A stretch of DNA of 64,000 bases from Polynucleobacter sp. 73C-SIWE (GTDB taxonomy: Bacteria > Pseudomonadota > Gammaproteobacteria > Burkholderiales > Burkholderiaceae), in assembly GCF_018882465.1 (NCBI RefSeq), contig NZ_JACVOK010000001.1, positions 1,116,001 through 1,180,000 on the forward strand, written 5' to 3'. This document shows, one piece after another, positions 7,338 to 15,229 of the stretch (the first letter of the stretch is position 1; each line of letters opens with the position of its first letter). A program made the translations under genes and the position numbers. The notes below the pieces were generated by a model. The model ran no database searches, had not been told where the DNA came from, and saw only the letters and a program-made list of their open reading frames with translations.

Positions 7338-8891
7338 TTAATCAAGATTTTTTTCTAGGGCAGTCTTTATTTGAGCAACCACTGAATCCCAATCTCCAGG
7401 CGATTTTTGTCTGTAGATCGCGATTGATGGGTACCAAGGTGATTCTGCTTTATCTAAGAACCATCTCCATTCGGGACACCAAGGCAGCATGAGAAATGAC
7501 TCCTTGTTTAAGGTTCCTGCCAGATGAATAAGGGATGTGTCTACAGAGATAATTAAATCCATATTCTGAATTATCGAAGCCGTATCTACAAAATCATTAA
7601 TTTCATCACCAAGAAAAATAACCTCTTTATGTTGGCTTAAAACTTCTTTATCTAAATTATTGATTTGTTTTTGGATTAAGAAAAATTTTCCAAAATGGAA
7701 AAGTGATGAAAAATACTCTAAGGGCATTGATCTATTTAGATCATTTTTATGAATTGGGCTGCCTGATACAGCCAGTCCTATATTAAGCTTATCCTTAGAT
7801 AGATTGAGTTGATTTCTCCATTTCAATATTTCATTATTATTTATCTTTAAATCGATCGACGGAGGGATATTGGTAATATTTGTTTTAAATAATTTTGGTA
7901 GTGTTAATAACGGCACTTGAAAATCAAATTGAGAGTTATTTTCTATCTCACAGGTCGTCACACACTCTATTTGGTGGCTTAGGAGATTTAATAGCGGTTT
8001 TTGTGTCTTAAAGGTTACATGAGCTCCAAGCTCAATTAGCTTAGGTATGTAGCGGAAAAATTGAATAGTGTCGCCTAAACCTTGCTCATGAGAAACTAGA
8101 ATATTTTTTTCAGCTATATTTTCCAGTGTTTCAAGTTCGCGAAATTCGTAATGACGATAGTGATCCGCGTCTATTTTTTTCCATCTGTAGTCGAAAAAAT
8201 TCCATCCATTTTCAAAGTCCTCCAAGACTAGGCATGTTAAAGCCTTATTCCAATGAGAATCAAAAAAATCTGGCTTCAATTCGATAGCTCGGTCGTAGTG
8301 GGTGAGCGCCTCATCGTAGCGCTTTAGATCATGCAGGGTGACGCCCTTGTTATACCAAGCAGAAGCATAATCTGGCTTCAATTCGATAGCTCGGTCGTAG
8401 TGGGTGAGCGCCTCATCGTAACGTTTTAGATCATCAAGACATCTAGCGATATTGTAGTGAAGCTCATGGGAGCCTTGATTTAATTTGAGGCAGTCTTCGT
8501 AGCACAAGAGTGCTTCTTGAATCTTTCCTAGTTGACCATACGCTGTCCCTAAGTCATGTAGGGCTTCAAAAAATACCCCTGCTTTTTTAATGGACTTCTG
8601 TAACGTAATTGAAGCTTCATCGTAAAGACTCTTTTCTAGCTGGGCTGAGCCTAGGTAGTAAAGGGCCTCTGGGGAGCAGTCATCTTTTGTGCAGGCTAAC
8701 TCCAGTAATCGATAGGATGCACTCCTATCGCCTTGATTTTCATATATATATGCCAGCAATTCATTAGCTTTTGAGTTGCTTGGATCTGTGTTAATTATTA
8801 TTTTAAGAACGTCTTTAGCAAGCTGATAGTGATTACTTTGAAAGTAATGCTCTGCTAACTTTATTAATTGTTTTTGTTCCAATTGGTTCAT
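7338..8891 (-). CDS. TPR protein with glycosyltransferase-like C-terminal domain
   Basis: Protein of 517 residues. The first 220 or so are tetratricopeptide repeats of 34 residues, and two consecutive repeats (KRYDEALTHYDRAIELKPD) are nearly identical. The C-terminal 280 residues contain SHEQGLGDTIQF and DLIISVDTSLIHLAG, as in GT9-like domains fused to TPRs in many proteobacteria, and end with the typical WRWFLDKAESPWYPS. It probably modifies a protein or surface glycan in the cytosol, but donor and acceptor are unknown. The ATG at 8891 is preferred over an in-frame TTG at 8906. Codons are AT-rich compared with the core genes, and direct repeats flank the gene, suggesting acquisition. Confidence 0.7.
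   Translation of the reverse strand: MNQLEQKQLIKLAEHYFQSNHYQLAKDVLKIIINTDPSNSKANELLAYIYENQGDRSASYRLLELACTKDDCSPEALYYLGSAQLEKSLYDEASITLQKSIKKAGVFFEALHDLGTAYGQLGKIQEALLCYEDCLKLNQGSHELHYNIARCLDDLKRYDEALTHYDRAIELKPDYASAWYNKGVTLHDLKRYDEALTHYDRAIELKPDFFDSHWNKALTCLVLEDFENGWNFFDYRWKKIDADHYRHYEFRELETLENIAEKNILVSHEQGLGDTIQFFRYIPKLIELGAHVTFKTQKPLLNLLSHQIECVTTCEIENNSQFDFQVPLLTLPKLFKTNITNIPPSIDLKINNNEILKWRNQLNLSKDKLNIGLAVSGSPIHKNDLNRSMPLEYFSSLFHFGKFFLIQKQINNLDKEVLSQHKEVIFLGDEINDFVDTASIIQNMDLIISVDTSLIHLAGTLNKESFLMLPWCPEWRWFLDKAESPWYPSIAIYRQKSPGDWDSVVAQIKTALEKNLD
8269..8434 (-). repeat. Near-identical tandem TPR units inside the gene
   Basis: The bases 8269-8332 recur at 8371-8434 with two differences in 64. 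The offset is exactly 102 bases, one 34-residue TPR unit. Such nucleotide-level identity points to a recent unit duplication or ongoing expansion and contraction of the repeat domain. Confidence 0.85.
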
Positions 8892-8936
8892 AATTTTAAA
8901 TATCAATTTACCGCAAGTAAGTTTTAAATTGAGTCT

Positions 8937-9072
8937 TTAAAAAAAATTCTCGAGAATTTTTTATATTTTAAAAGATAGATGCAATAGATAATCAGTGAAA
9001 TTAAATTACGCTAAACTCAATTATGAGCGCTAACATTTCTCCAGTCATCTATTTAATGTATTTGCTTTTTGA
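8937..9072. repeat. Direct repeat B, right flank of TPR gene
   Basis: Partner of repeat A at 7151-7286. It holds a perfect AAATTCTCGAGAATTT-type palindrome near 8945-8958 embedded in A and T runs, which fits a terminator for the small minus-strand gene at 9049-9198. The last 24 bases of the repeat are that gene's 3' end. A further match to its tail, CATCTATATTTAATGTATTTGC, lies near 6670-6691. Confidence 0.7.
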
Positions 9073-9198
9073 GAAAATGATGAAAGCAACGCATACGATT
9101 CCTATGGCAAAGAGTAAAAAAGATCCTGTTTTGACGTAGACAATAAAACCTATAAATGCCAGACCAAATGCAAATAATCCCCATTTATCCCGAGACAT
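9049..9198 (-). CDS. 49-residue membrane protein with two hydrophobic segments
   Basis: Opens MSRDKWGLFAFG and ends with a basic tail FSKSKYIK. Hydrophobic stretches cover about residues 7-21 and 26-42, suggesting a two-span hairpin in the inner membrane. An AGGGAGAG ribosome-binding site lies about six bases before the ATG. No family is recognised. Decayed copies of its 3' end lie at about 7264-7290 and 6670-6691, so the locus has been duplicated at least once. The gap 9199-9436 to its right shows no gene. Confidence 0.58.
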   Translation of the reverse strand: MSRDKWGLFAFGLAFIGFIVYVKTGSFLLFAIGIVCVAFIIFSKSKYIK

Positions 9199-9436
9199 TG
9201 AATCTCTCCCTAAAAGTATTGAATTGATTTCAGGCCGTTTATAGCAGCGTCAAAATGGGCTTAAGGCCACTAGTCCACCTGAATCATAACCCAGGCTTTT
9301 GTATTTGTGGCATAGCCTTAGTTAGCCAAATTTCTCTATATAAACTCCATGTAGTCAATTTTTTATTGCAATCAACTTTTCAATGCAATTGGCTTGCAAG
9401 ATCTTTGAGATCTTTAGTCTGATGGTTGGTAAATTC

Positions 9437-9787
9437 TCAATGCAAGTCTTGCCTTGAAAAAATGGGGTCAAACTCTAGAGGCCTTTCTATAAAAGCGGTT
9501 TGCAGTCTCCAGCATTTTGCTGCTACAAGCACCACTTGCTCAGGGCGGACATCCCAGATGTCCGCAACATCCAGATAAGCCTCTGGAGTTGCCTTGTTGT
9601 AGGGAAATACTTCAGCTGAAAGAATTAAGTACCAAGGAAGTCCTGCACTCTTTGCCATATCTGTAAGCTTACCAAGATTAGCATTGGACAAGGTAAGGTT
9701 AGTAAATTGACCTTTTAATCTTGTCAGGCCTGCGACTGTGCCCGACCAAGGATTGAGACGATGCCAAATGAGATTTAATTCGTGCAC
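9437..9787 (-). pseudogene. Fragment of type II haloacid dehalogenase
   Basis: The 116 residues match only the C-terminal half of L-2-haloacid dehalogenases (HAD superfamily): LNPWSGTVAGLTRLK, then TLSNANLGKLTDMAK, then AGLPWYLILSAE. The N-terminal half with the nucleophilic Asp is absent. The conserved Lys region YKPDPEVY is altered to YNKATPEAY. The stretch after LVAAK, which should carry the acidic metal-binding motif and some 15 more residues before RTAFIERPLE, is deleted. The frame can only begin at a GTG next to the rubrerythrin terminator. It is a dead remnant, probably truncated by a deletion at its 5' side. Confidence 0.8.
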
Positions 9788-9816
9788 TAATGATTTTTAT
9801 TAGTTCGACCCCAAAG

Positions 9817-9848
9817 AAAAAGCCCTCGAACTTTCATTCGAGGGCTTT
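9817..9848 (-). terminator. Rho-independent terminator of rubrerythrin gene
   Basis: Perfect 10-bp stem AGCCCTCGAA/TTCGAGGGCT (9821-9830 and 9837-9846) with a six-base loop. On the minus strand it is followed by a T run. It lies directly after the rubrerythrin stop. Confidence 0.9.
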
Positions 9849-9868
9849 TAATTAAATGACTTAGCTAA

Positions 9869-10306
9869 TTAAGCGTTTGCTAAATGTGCTTCTAAAGTCT
9901 TGGTGAACTTGTTAGCGTGGCTACGCTCAGCTTTAGCTAATGTCTCAAACCAGTCAGCGATTTCATCAAAGCCTTCGTCGCGTGCTGTTTTTGCCATACC
10001 TGGGTACATATCTGTGTACTCATGAGTTTCGCCGGCGATAGCTGCTTGCAATGCTTCAGCAACTGTCTTAGCTGGCATACCAGTGCCTGGCTCGCCTGCG
10101 CCGCCTTCGATCAAGTACTCCATGTGACCGTGAGCGTGGCCTGTTTCGCCTTCAGCTGTTGAGCGGAATACTGCTGCAACATCATTTGCACCAGCGATAT
10201 CTGCTTGGTTCGCGAAATACAAGTAACGACGATTTGCCTGTGATTCACCAGCAAATGCTTCTTTCAAAGACTGTTCAGTCTTCGTACCTTTTACAGTTTT
10301 AGCCAT
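9869..10306 (-). CDS. Rubrerythrin-family diiron protein without rubredoxin domain
   Basis: Ferritin-like four-helix protein of 145 residues. Metal-ligand Glu and His appear in [39 protein letters not shown] and [10 protein letters not shown], as expected for a peroxide-reducing diiron centre. The C-terminal rubredoxin domain of classical rubrerythrins is absent, so electrons must come from a separate donor. An AGGAG ribosome-binding site sits six bases before the ATG and a strong terminator follows. It is divergent from the Fe-S/DUF3501 operon and close to oxyR, consistent with a role in hydrogen peroxide defence. Confidence 0.88.
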   Translation of the reverse strand: MAKTVKGTKTEQSLKEAFAGESQANRRYLYFANQADIAGANDVAAVFRSTAEGETGHAHGHMEYLIEGGAGEPGTGMPAKTVAEALQAAIAGETHEYTDMYPGMAKTARDEGFDEIADWFETLAKAERSHANKFTKTLEAHLANA

Positions 10307-10585
10307 GTTTGACTCCTAAAAACGGGTTATTTGAAATAGGGGTGATTGCGTCACCACGGGCCTATTATGGACAAAATTAGCACCCTGAATAATCGTATTT
10401 TTGTATGGTCTTGATAGTTAAAAACAACTGATATAAATATTTCAATTAATAAAATAAAACACCCAAACTTCATTAAGATGATTTTTTAGGGCAAAAACCT
10501 TCAAATAAAGGCTCTATTTGAGGGTTTAGCATTCTCTTGGAATCAATTAACCCCAGATTTCTAGGTATTTAGTTATTTTCTATTG

Positions 10586-10607
10586 AAATTGTTAATTAAT
10601 ACAATTT
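10586..10607. promoter_or_regulatory. Inverted repeat in rubrerythrin / Fe-S operon promoter region
   Basis: Arms AAATTGT and ACAATTT surround a TAATTAA-rich centre, about 77 bases before the preferred start of the Fe-S gene. The whole gap 10307-10683 is AT-rich, holds no reading frame and must contain divergent promoters. The protein that binds is unknown. A match to the OxyR pattern of spaced ATAG/CTAT elements was looked for and is only partial. Confidence 0.35.
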
Positions 10608-10683
10608 TACTATCAGATCGTTGGGTCATACACTAGCCTCATTGAGTTGCATGGCCCATGCAGAAAAACAGAAGAGAACGAAT

Positions 10684-12021
10684 ATGACTACACGTGAAGG
10701 CAGCCTAGAGGCTCCAACAAGACACCCCTTGGATTGGAAAAATCCTAAGTTCTACGATAAGGCTGATTTAGAGGCCGAGATGGAACGTGTATTCGATCTT
10801 TGCCATGGATGCCGTCGTTGCGTCAGTCTTTGCGGTTCTTTCCCAACTTTATTTGATTTGGTTGATGCTACTGAAGATCTCGAGATGGAGCAGGTCGATA
10901 AGGCTGACTACCAGAAGGTAGTTGATCAGTGCTACCTCTGCGATGTTTGCTATATGACTAAGTGTCCTTATGTTCCACCTCATCCTTGGAATATTGATTT
11001 CCCGCACCTGATGTTGCGCGCAAAAGCAGTAAATTTCAAAGATGACAAAGCAACCTTCCGCGATAAATTACTTTCATCTACGGACAAGCTTGGCCACTTC
11101 GCTGGAATTCCGATTGTCACTCAAGCAGTCAATGCAGTAAATAGCACTGGACTTGCGCGCTTGGTAATGGAAGGCGCCTTAGGTGTTGATAAGAATGCTT
11201 GGATTCCTGAATACGCACCGAAGACTTTTCCACAGTTAGCGAAGAAGTCAGACGCATGGCCAGTCGTTGATGGCGCTAAGACTCCAGGCAAGGTGGCCAT
11301 CTATGCCACTTGCTACATTAACTATAACGAACCCGGAATTGGTCAGGATCTCATTAAAGTTCTCAAACACAATCAAATTCCATATGAGTTAGTGGACAAG
11401 GAGGCCTGCTGCGGCATGCCAAAGCTGGAGCTCGGTGACTTGGAGTCTGTTGCAGAGAACAAGGAAAAGAATATTCCTAAATTGGCTAAATTAGCGCGTG
11501 AAGGATATGCGATTTTGACCCCAATCCCATCATGCACCCTGATGTTTAAGCAAGAGCTGCCCTTGATGTTCCCAGATTGTGCTGATACACAGTTGGTAAA
11601 AGAGGCGATGTGGGATCCATTTGAATACTTTATGGCGCGCAATTCTGATGGGCTGCTGAAAAAAGATTTCAGCAAAGAGTTGGGGCATGTTAGCTATCAC
11701 ATGGCTTGCCATTCTCGCGTACAAAACGTGGGTCAAAAAACTGCTGAAACTCTGAAGCTCATTCCTGGTACGGAAGTTAATGTTGTTGAGCGTTGCTCTG
11801 GACATTCTGGAACTTGGGGCGTCAAAAAAGAGTTTCATGAAACAGCGATGAAGATTGGCAAGCCTGTTTTCAAAAGAATGGCAGAGGAAGAGCCCAATTA
11901 CATTAGCTCAGATTGTCAGCTTGCTGGTCATCATATTGAGCAAGGCATGGAAGAGTTGGGATTGCCTAAATCAGAAATGGCGCATCCACTCACCTTGCTC
12001 GCTAAAGCATACGGTCTGTAA
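10684..12021 (+). CDS. Fe-S oxidoreductase with two CCG domains (HdrB/GlpC-like)
   Basis: Cytosolic iron-sulfur protein of 445 residues from the ATG at 10684; a TTG at 10621 is a weaker alternative. Two 4Fe-4S sites are formed by Cys 40, 43, 46, 50 and Cys 83, 86, 89, 94. Two cysteine-rich CCG-type domains follow: ACCGMPKLE is canonical, whereas the second reads RCSGHSGTWG in place of CCG. The architecture resembles GlpC and glycolate oxidase Fe-S subunits, so it transfers electrons, but no flavin partner is adjacent. Its close pairing with DUF3501 and a nearby rubrerythrin suggests it may feed electrons to the rubrerythrin. That is inference from context. Confidence 0.8.
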   Translation: MTTREGSLEAPTRHPLDWKNPKFYDKADLEAEMERVFDLCHGCRRCVSLCGSFPTLFDLVDATEDLEMEQVDKADYQKVVDQCYLCDVCYMTKCPYVPPHPWNIDFPHLMLRAKAVNFKDDKATFRDKLLSSTDKLGHFAGIPIVTQAVNAVNSTGLARLVMEGALGVDKNAWIPEYAPKTFPQLAKKSDAWPVVDGAKTPGKVAIYATCYINYNEPGIGQDLIKVLKHNQIPYELVDKEACCGMPKLELGDLESVAENKEKNIPKLAKLAREGYAILTPIPSCTLMFKQELPLMFPDCADTQLVKEAMWDPFEYFMARNSDGLLKKDFSKELGHVSYHMACHSRVQNVGQKTAETLKLIPGTEVNVVERCSGHSGTWGVKKEFHETAMKIGKPVFKRMAEEEPNYISSDCQLAGHHIEQGMEELGLPKSEMAHPLTLLAKAYGL

Positions 12022-12056
12022 GTAAAACAAACAAAATACAAAGGAATTATTAAAGT

Positions 12057-12641
12057 ATGGCAACTATTACACGCGATAGCCTTCTAAGTCTTGAGGCTTA
12101 TCACAAAGAGCGCCCTGAGTTTCGTGAGAAGGCAATTAAAGAGCGTCGTTTACGCACTGTTCATCTTGGTGATCATGTGACGATGATTTTTGAGAATGAA
12201 TTTCTCATGCGTTATCAGATACAAGAAATGTTACGCGTAGAAAAGACATTTGAGGAAGAGGGCATTGAGGATGAATTGAATGCCTACAACCCCTTGGTTC
12301 CAGGAGGCTCTGACTTCAAAGCAACCATGATGATTGAGTATCCTAATGAAGCCGATCGTAAAGTCGCACTTGCTAAATTAGTCGGTATTGAGCATCAGAT
12401 ATTTATTGAAGTAGAAGGGCAGCCCCGTGTCTACGCTATTGCTGATGAAGATTTAGAGCGTTCTACTGCTGAGAAAACATCTGCAGTGCACTTCATGCGC
12501 TTTGATCTGAGCGACGATATGAAAAGAGCCTTGAAAGCCGGCGCTCAATTAATGGTGGGTTGTGATCACAAGGGTTACCCAATGCATGTTCAAACATTGC
12601 CACTGGAAACCTTGGCATCTTTAGTTTCTGACTTAAGCTAG
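12057..12641 (+). CDS. DUF3501 family protein
   Basis: Protein of 194 residues opening MATITRDSLLSLEAYHKERPEFR, with RRLRTVHLGDHVTMIFEN and later HFMRFDLSDDM. These match the DUF3501 family, which in proteobacteria sits directly after a CCG-domain Fe-S protein. There is no signal peptide or Cys cluster. The gene starts 36 bases after the Fe-S gene with an AAGGA ribosome-binding site, so the two are one operon. The function is unknown. The fixed association with the Fe-S protein and rubrerythrin suggests a structural or assembly partner in peroxide detoxification. Confidence 0.82.
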   Translation: MATITRDSLLSLEAYHKERPEFREKAIKERRLRTVHLGDHVTMIFENEFLMRYQIQEMLRVEKTFEEEGIEDELNAYNPLVPGGSDFKATMMIEYPNEADRKVALAKLVGIEHQIFIEVEGQPRVYAIADEDLERSTAEKTSAVHFMRFDLSDDMKRALKAGAQLMVGCDHKGYPMHVQTLPLETLASLVSDLS

Positions 12642-12652
12642 CAAAGTTCGCT

Positions 12653-13579
12653 CTAAAGGTAGGTAACTCCCGGTAGAGCGGACTCGCGTATGACTTTGGC
12701 TAACTCCTCCATGGCAGTAGCACGGGGGAAGTTTTTGCGCCAGACAAGACAAACTCTTCTGGTCGGTATGGGGTCTTCAAAAGGGATATAGCGAATGAGT
12801 TGATCTGTCGCATCTGGGTCACTAACCGAGGTGCGAGGCATCACAGAGATGCCAATGCCGCTGGCTACCATTTGTCGAATGGTTTCCAAAGAAGATCCTT
12901 CAAAGCTGCGTTGTTCACCAAGAGTAGCTCCTGAGCCAAAGCGGTTTAGCTCTGGGCAAACCCCTAGGACATGATCTCGAAAGCAGTTACCGGTTCCGAG
13001 CAATAAAGTATTTTGCTCCTTGAGCTCAAGGTGCGGTATTGAGGTGCGGAACTCCCAAGGATGACCCTTAGGTACAGCAACTAAAAATGGTTCATCATAT
13101 AAATCAATTTGGTTTAAGCCGGAGTTTGTAAAGGGCTCCGCTAAAACTAAACAATCTAAAGCACCTTGACGCAGTATCTCAAGCAAACGAACGGTATAGT
13201 TTTCCTCTAAAAATAGCGGAGCATTAGGTAAGCGCTCTCTTGCAATCCTCACCAAGCTTGGAAGTAAGTAGGGCGCAATGGTATAAATCGCGCCGAGTCG
13301 CAAAGGACCCGATAAGGGATCCTGCCCATGCATCGCAAGATGTTTTAAAGAATTTGCCTCTTCGAGTACTCTTTGGGCTTGATCAACAATGAGTGCACCT
13401 AAGCTGGTCATCGAAACCTCAGTATTGGTCCGCTCAAAAATTTGCGTATTGAGCTCTTCCTCAAGTTTTCTGACGGCCACTGATAAGGTTGGTTGAGAAA
13501 CAAAGCAGGCATCTGCTGCTCTGCCAAAGTGGCGCTCGCGAGCAACTGCGACGATATAGCGTAATTCTGTAAGTGTCAT
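12653..13579 (-). CDS. oxyR: Hydrogen-peroxide sensor OxyR (LysR family)
   Basis: LysR-type regulator of 308 residues with the winged HTH at about 3-60 and a periplasmic-binding-like sensor domain after residue 90. The redox cysteines fall at C199 and C208 in GTGNCFRDHVLGVCPE, the same positions as the disulfide pair of E. coli OxyR, which makes the assignment firm. Oxidation by peroxide would switch it to activate defence genes. It converges on DUF3501, with 11 bases between stops, and lies 2.3 kb from rubrerythrin, a plausible target. Confidence 0.93.
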   Translation of the reverse strand: MTLTELRYIVAVARERHFGRAADACFVSQPTLSVAVRKLEEELNTQIFERTNTEVSMTSLGALIVDQAQRVLEEANSLKHLAMHGQDPLSGPLRLGAIYTIAPYLLPSLVRIARERLPNAPLFLEENYTVRLLEILRQGALDCLVLAEPFTNSGLNQIDLYDEPFLVAVPKGHPWEFRTSIPHLELKEQNTLLLGTGNCFRDHVLGVCPELNRFGSGATLGEQRSFEGSSLETIRQMVASGIGISVMPRTSVSDPDATDQLIRYIPFEDPIPTRRVCLVWRKNFPRATAMEELAKVIRESALPGVTYL

Positions 13580-13663
13580 ATGAGGAATATTATGATGCCG
13601 TTCAGAATTCTGTGCAGAAATCTACCTAGATTGAGTATTGGCACACTATCGGGATGTCAAGAA

Positions 13664-13714
13664 AGAAAGGCTCTGCGGAGCGAGGTCTAGTGAGGCTTGG
13701 CAGGTCGGCATTAT
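13664..13714. repeat. tRNA-Lys 3'-end relic, copy 1
   Basis: Aligns with the terminator and 3' end of tRNA-Lys at 20671-20712. The segment GCGGAGCGAGGTCTAGTGAG continuing into GCTTGGCAGGTCGG matches with about 7 differences in 35 bases. It has the same orientation as the tRNA and loses similarity before the T-arm. It marks the left limit of the relic-bounded array. Confidence 0.6.
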
Positions 13715-13829
13715 TCTTTATCGCGCAGTATGTTCCAACGTAAGATCAGGCATTATCGATAATCACCAAGTCAGACCTTCAGCTAGTAAAGAGAGATAGA
13801 CTATGGTCTTATCTACATAAGGCTAAAAC

Positions 13830-14315
13830 ATGAATTCATCACCCCATAAATCCATATTCAAGAGAGGTGCATGGTATGTGGTGGTTCAGGGAATCCTGAT
13901 TGGTCTAATCTTATTCGGGCCCCAAGGATCCCCGCTCATTAGTTCGGAGCCTCTCGTCACCATCCTTCAATCCTGCGGCATCGCCATTGGCTTGCTAGCT
14001 TGTTTAATTATGGTGCTTGCTGCGATCAATCTAGGTAGAAATCTCACTCCCTTGCCTCATCCTAAAGATGATTCTGTATTAATTCAGACTGGCTTATATC
14101 AATATGTTCGGCACCCAATCTATTTTGGAGTCCTCTTGGCGGCACTGGCATGGCTACTCATTTTTCCTGGGCTGTATATATTGGCATATTCGATCTGCTT
14201 ATTTCTATTATTTGACATCAAAGCTAGGCGTGAAGAGGCTTGGCTGGCGGAGCGTTTCTCAAGCTATAAGGACTATCAGGCTCGGGTCAAAAAATTAATT
14301 CCTGGTATTTATTAG
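13830..14315 (+). CDS. ICMT/PEMT-family membrane methyltransferase
   Basis: Integral membrane protein of 161 residues with about four hydrophobic segments. The C-terminal signature is GLYQYVRHPIYFG (RHPIY at 94-98) followed by KARREEAWL (E136-E137) and YKDYQARV. This is the isoprenylcysteine carboxyl methyltransferase / phospholipid methyltransferase fold, which uses SAM. Bacteria lack prenylated CAAX proteins, so the substrate is more likely a lipid or small molecule, and it is unknown here. It is the first gene between tRNA-Lys relics. Confidence 0.8.
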   Translation: MNSSPHKSIFKRGAWYVVVQGILIGLILFGPQGSPLISSEPLVTILQSCGIAIGLLACLIMVLAAINLGRNLTPLPHPKDDSVLIQTGLYQYVRHPIYFGVLLAALAWLLIFPGLYILAYSICLFLLFDIKARREEAWLAERFSSYKDYQARVKKLIPGIY

Positions 14316-14482
14316 TAAAACCATTCATACTTTCACCTTGACTGTCAGTTGTGTATAAATTAGTCTCAGCTCAGTCTATCTTGTGCTGACCCATAACAAT
14401 ATTTAAGATCCTGCAATGTCGCCAATAGCGACGAACACATTCTATTTAACTGAAAAACACTGCATTTCTGCAAACCCTTTTA

Positions 14483-14548
14483 GATGCTGGTGAGTCGGGC
14501 GAGATTGACTGCGTCGAAACTTCGTTTTCAAACTCGCGACCAACGGAT
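14483..14548. repeat. tRNA-Lys 3'-end relic with T-loop insertion, copy 2
   Basis: 66 bases running from GATGCTGG to CAACGGAT. They match the tRNA-Lys 3' end from the anticodon stem to past the CCA end (GTCGGGCGAGATT and AACTCGCGACCAACGGAT). Inside the T-loop the two bases CG are replaced by 24 bases starting GACTGCG. The same insertion is in copy 3 at 15373-15438, with only two differences overall. Same orientation as the tRNA. Confidence 0.85.
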
Positions 14549-14605
14549 GATTGATCCTATCGCCTCAAGTGACTACTTTCGGCCGTGAAGAGCCTACAAA
14601 ATCTA

Positions 14606-15229
14606 TTATTTTAAGTGGTGTATATCCTCAATAATATCGTCATTCATTGCGTTGATAATTTTTAATAGAGATGCTTTTTCCGTTTTATCAAAAGCCCCCC
14701 TTGGATTTTGTACCCTTAAAGATAAATTTACTCGCTCAATTTCTTTCACATATTGCTCTGTGAGAGGCCTTCTTATCCCGGTTAACTGATATAGGTTGAA
14801 ATATAAAATTGCAAGGCCGACATTTTCATACTCAGGTTTAATTGGGCCTATACTTTTTTTAGCTTCAGCTAATGCAAGCTGAGCATCTGCAACCGTCGTC
14901 GCATTGCTTAATAAATGCTTGATAATATAAAGTCGGTTGGCAATCTCAAATTCACACGACATAATTTCTTTTAGAGCATGACTACGAGCTTCATATTGAT
15001 GTTGAATATTTTGATATAAAGTAGCGCCGCCACTTATTAACACTGAGGATATGACTAACATGCCTACATTGCTATTAAGGACGCCAAATATCTTAGCCCA
15101 TATTTTATTGCTAGTCGTTTCTACATCTTTTATAACTATCTTTTCTGCATCTCTAAGCTTGTTGGCTATTTCGTTGCGATAACGCTCTTCAGCTGCAATT
15201 AATTTTTTCTTTTCATCATCCAGCATCAT
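14606..15229 (-). CDS. Unknown protein with one membrane span and coiled-coil N-terminus
   Basis: No family recognised. The protein has 207 residues: a highly charged helical N-terminus at 1-45 with heptad-like spacing (EEKKKLIAAEERYRNEIA-type composition), a hydrophobic span at about 54-71, and a helical C-terminal domain of 135 residues. It has no signal peptide or catalytic motif. It lies alone between two nearly identical 66-base tRNA-derived repeats, the only gene between them, which suggests it arrived or is maintained as a separate unit. The start is the first of two adjacent ATGs; no strong ribosome-binding site is seen. Confidence 0.55.
   Translation of the reverse strand: MMLDDEKKKLIAAEERYRNEIANKLRDAEKIVIKDVETTSNKIWAKIFGVLNSNVGMLVISSVLISGGATLYQNIQHQYEARSHALKEIMSCEFEIANRLYIIKHLLSNATTVADAQLALAEAKKSIGPIKPEYENVGLAILYFNLYQLTGIRRPLTEQYVKEIERVNLSLRVQNPRGAFDKTEKASLLKIINAMNDDIIEDIHHLK

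Noticed and set aside
10400..10620. OxyR binding site upstream of rubrerythrin or the Fe-S gene
   Set aside because: Some ATAG and CTAT elements occur, but not with the required spacing of four elements. In such AT-rich sequence, chance matches are expected.
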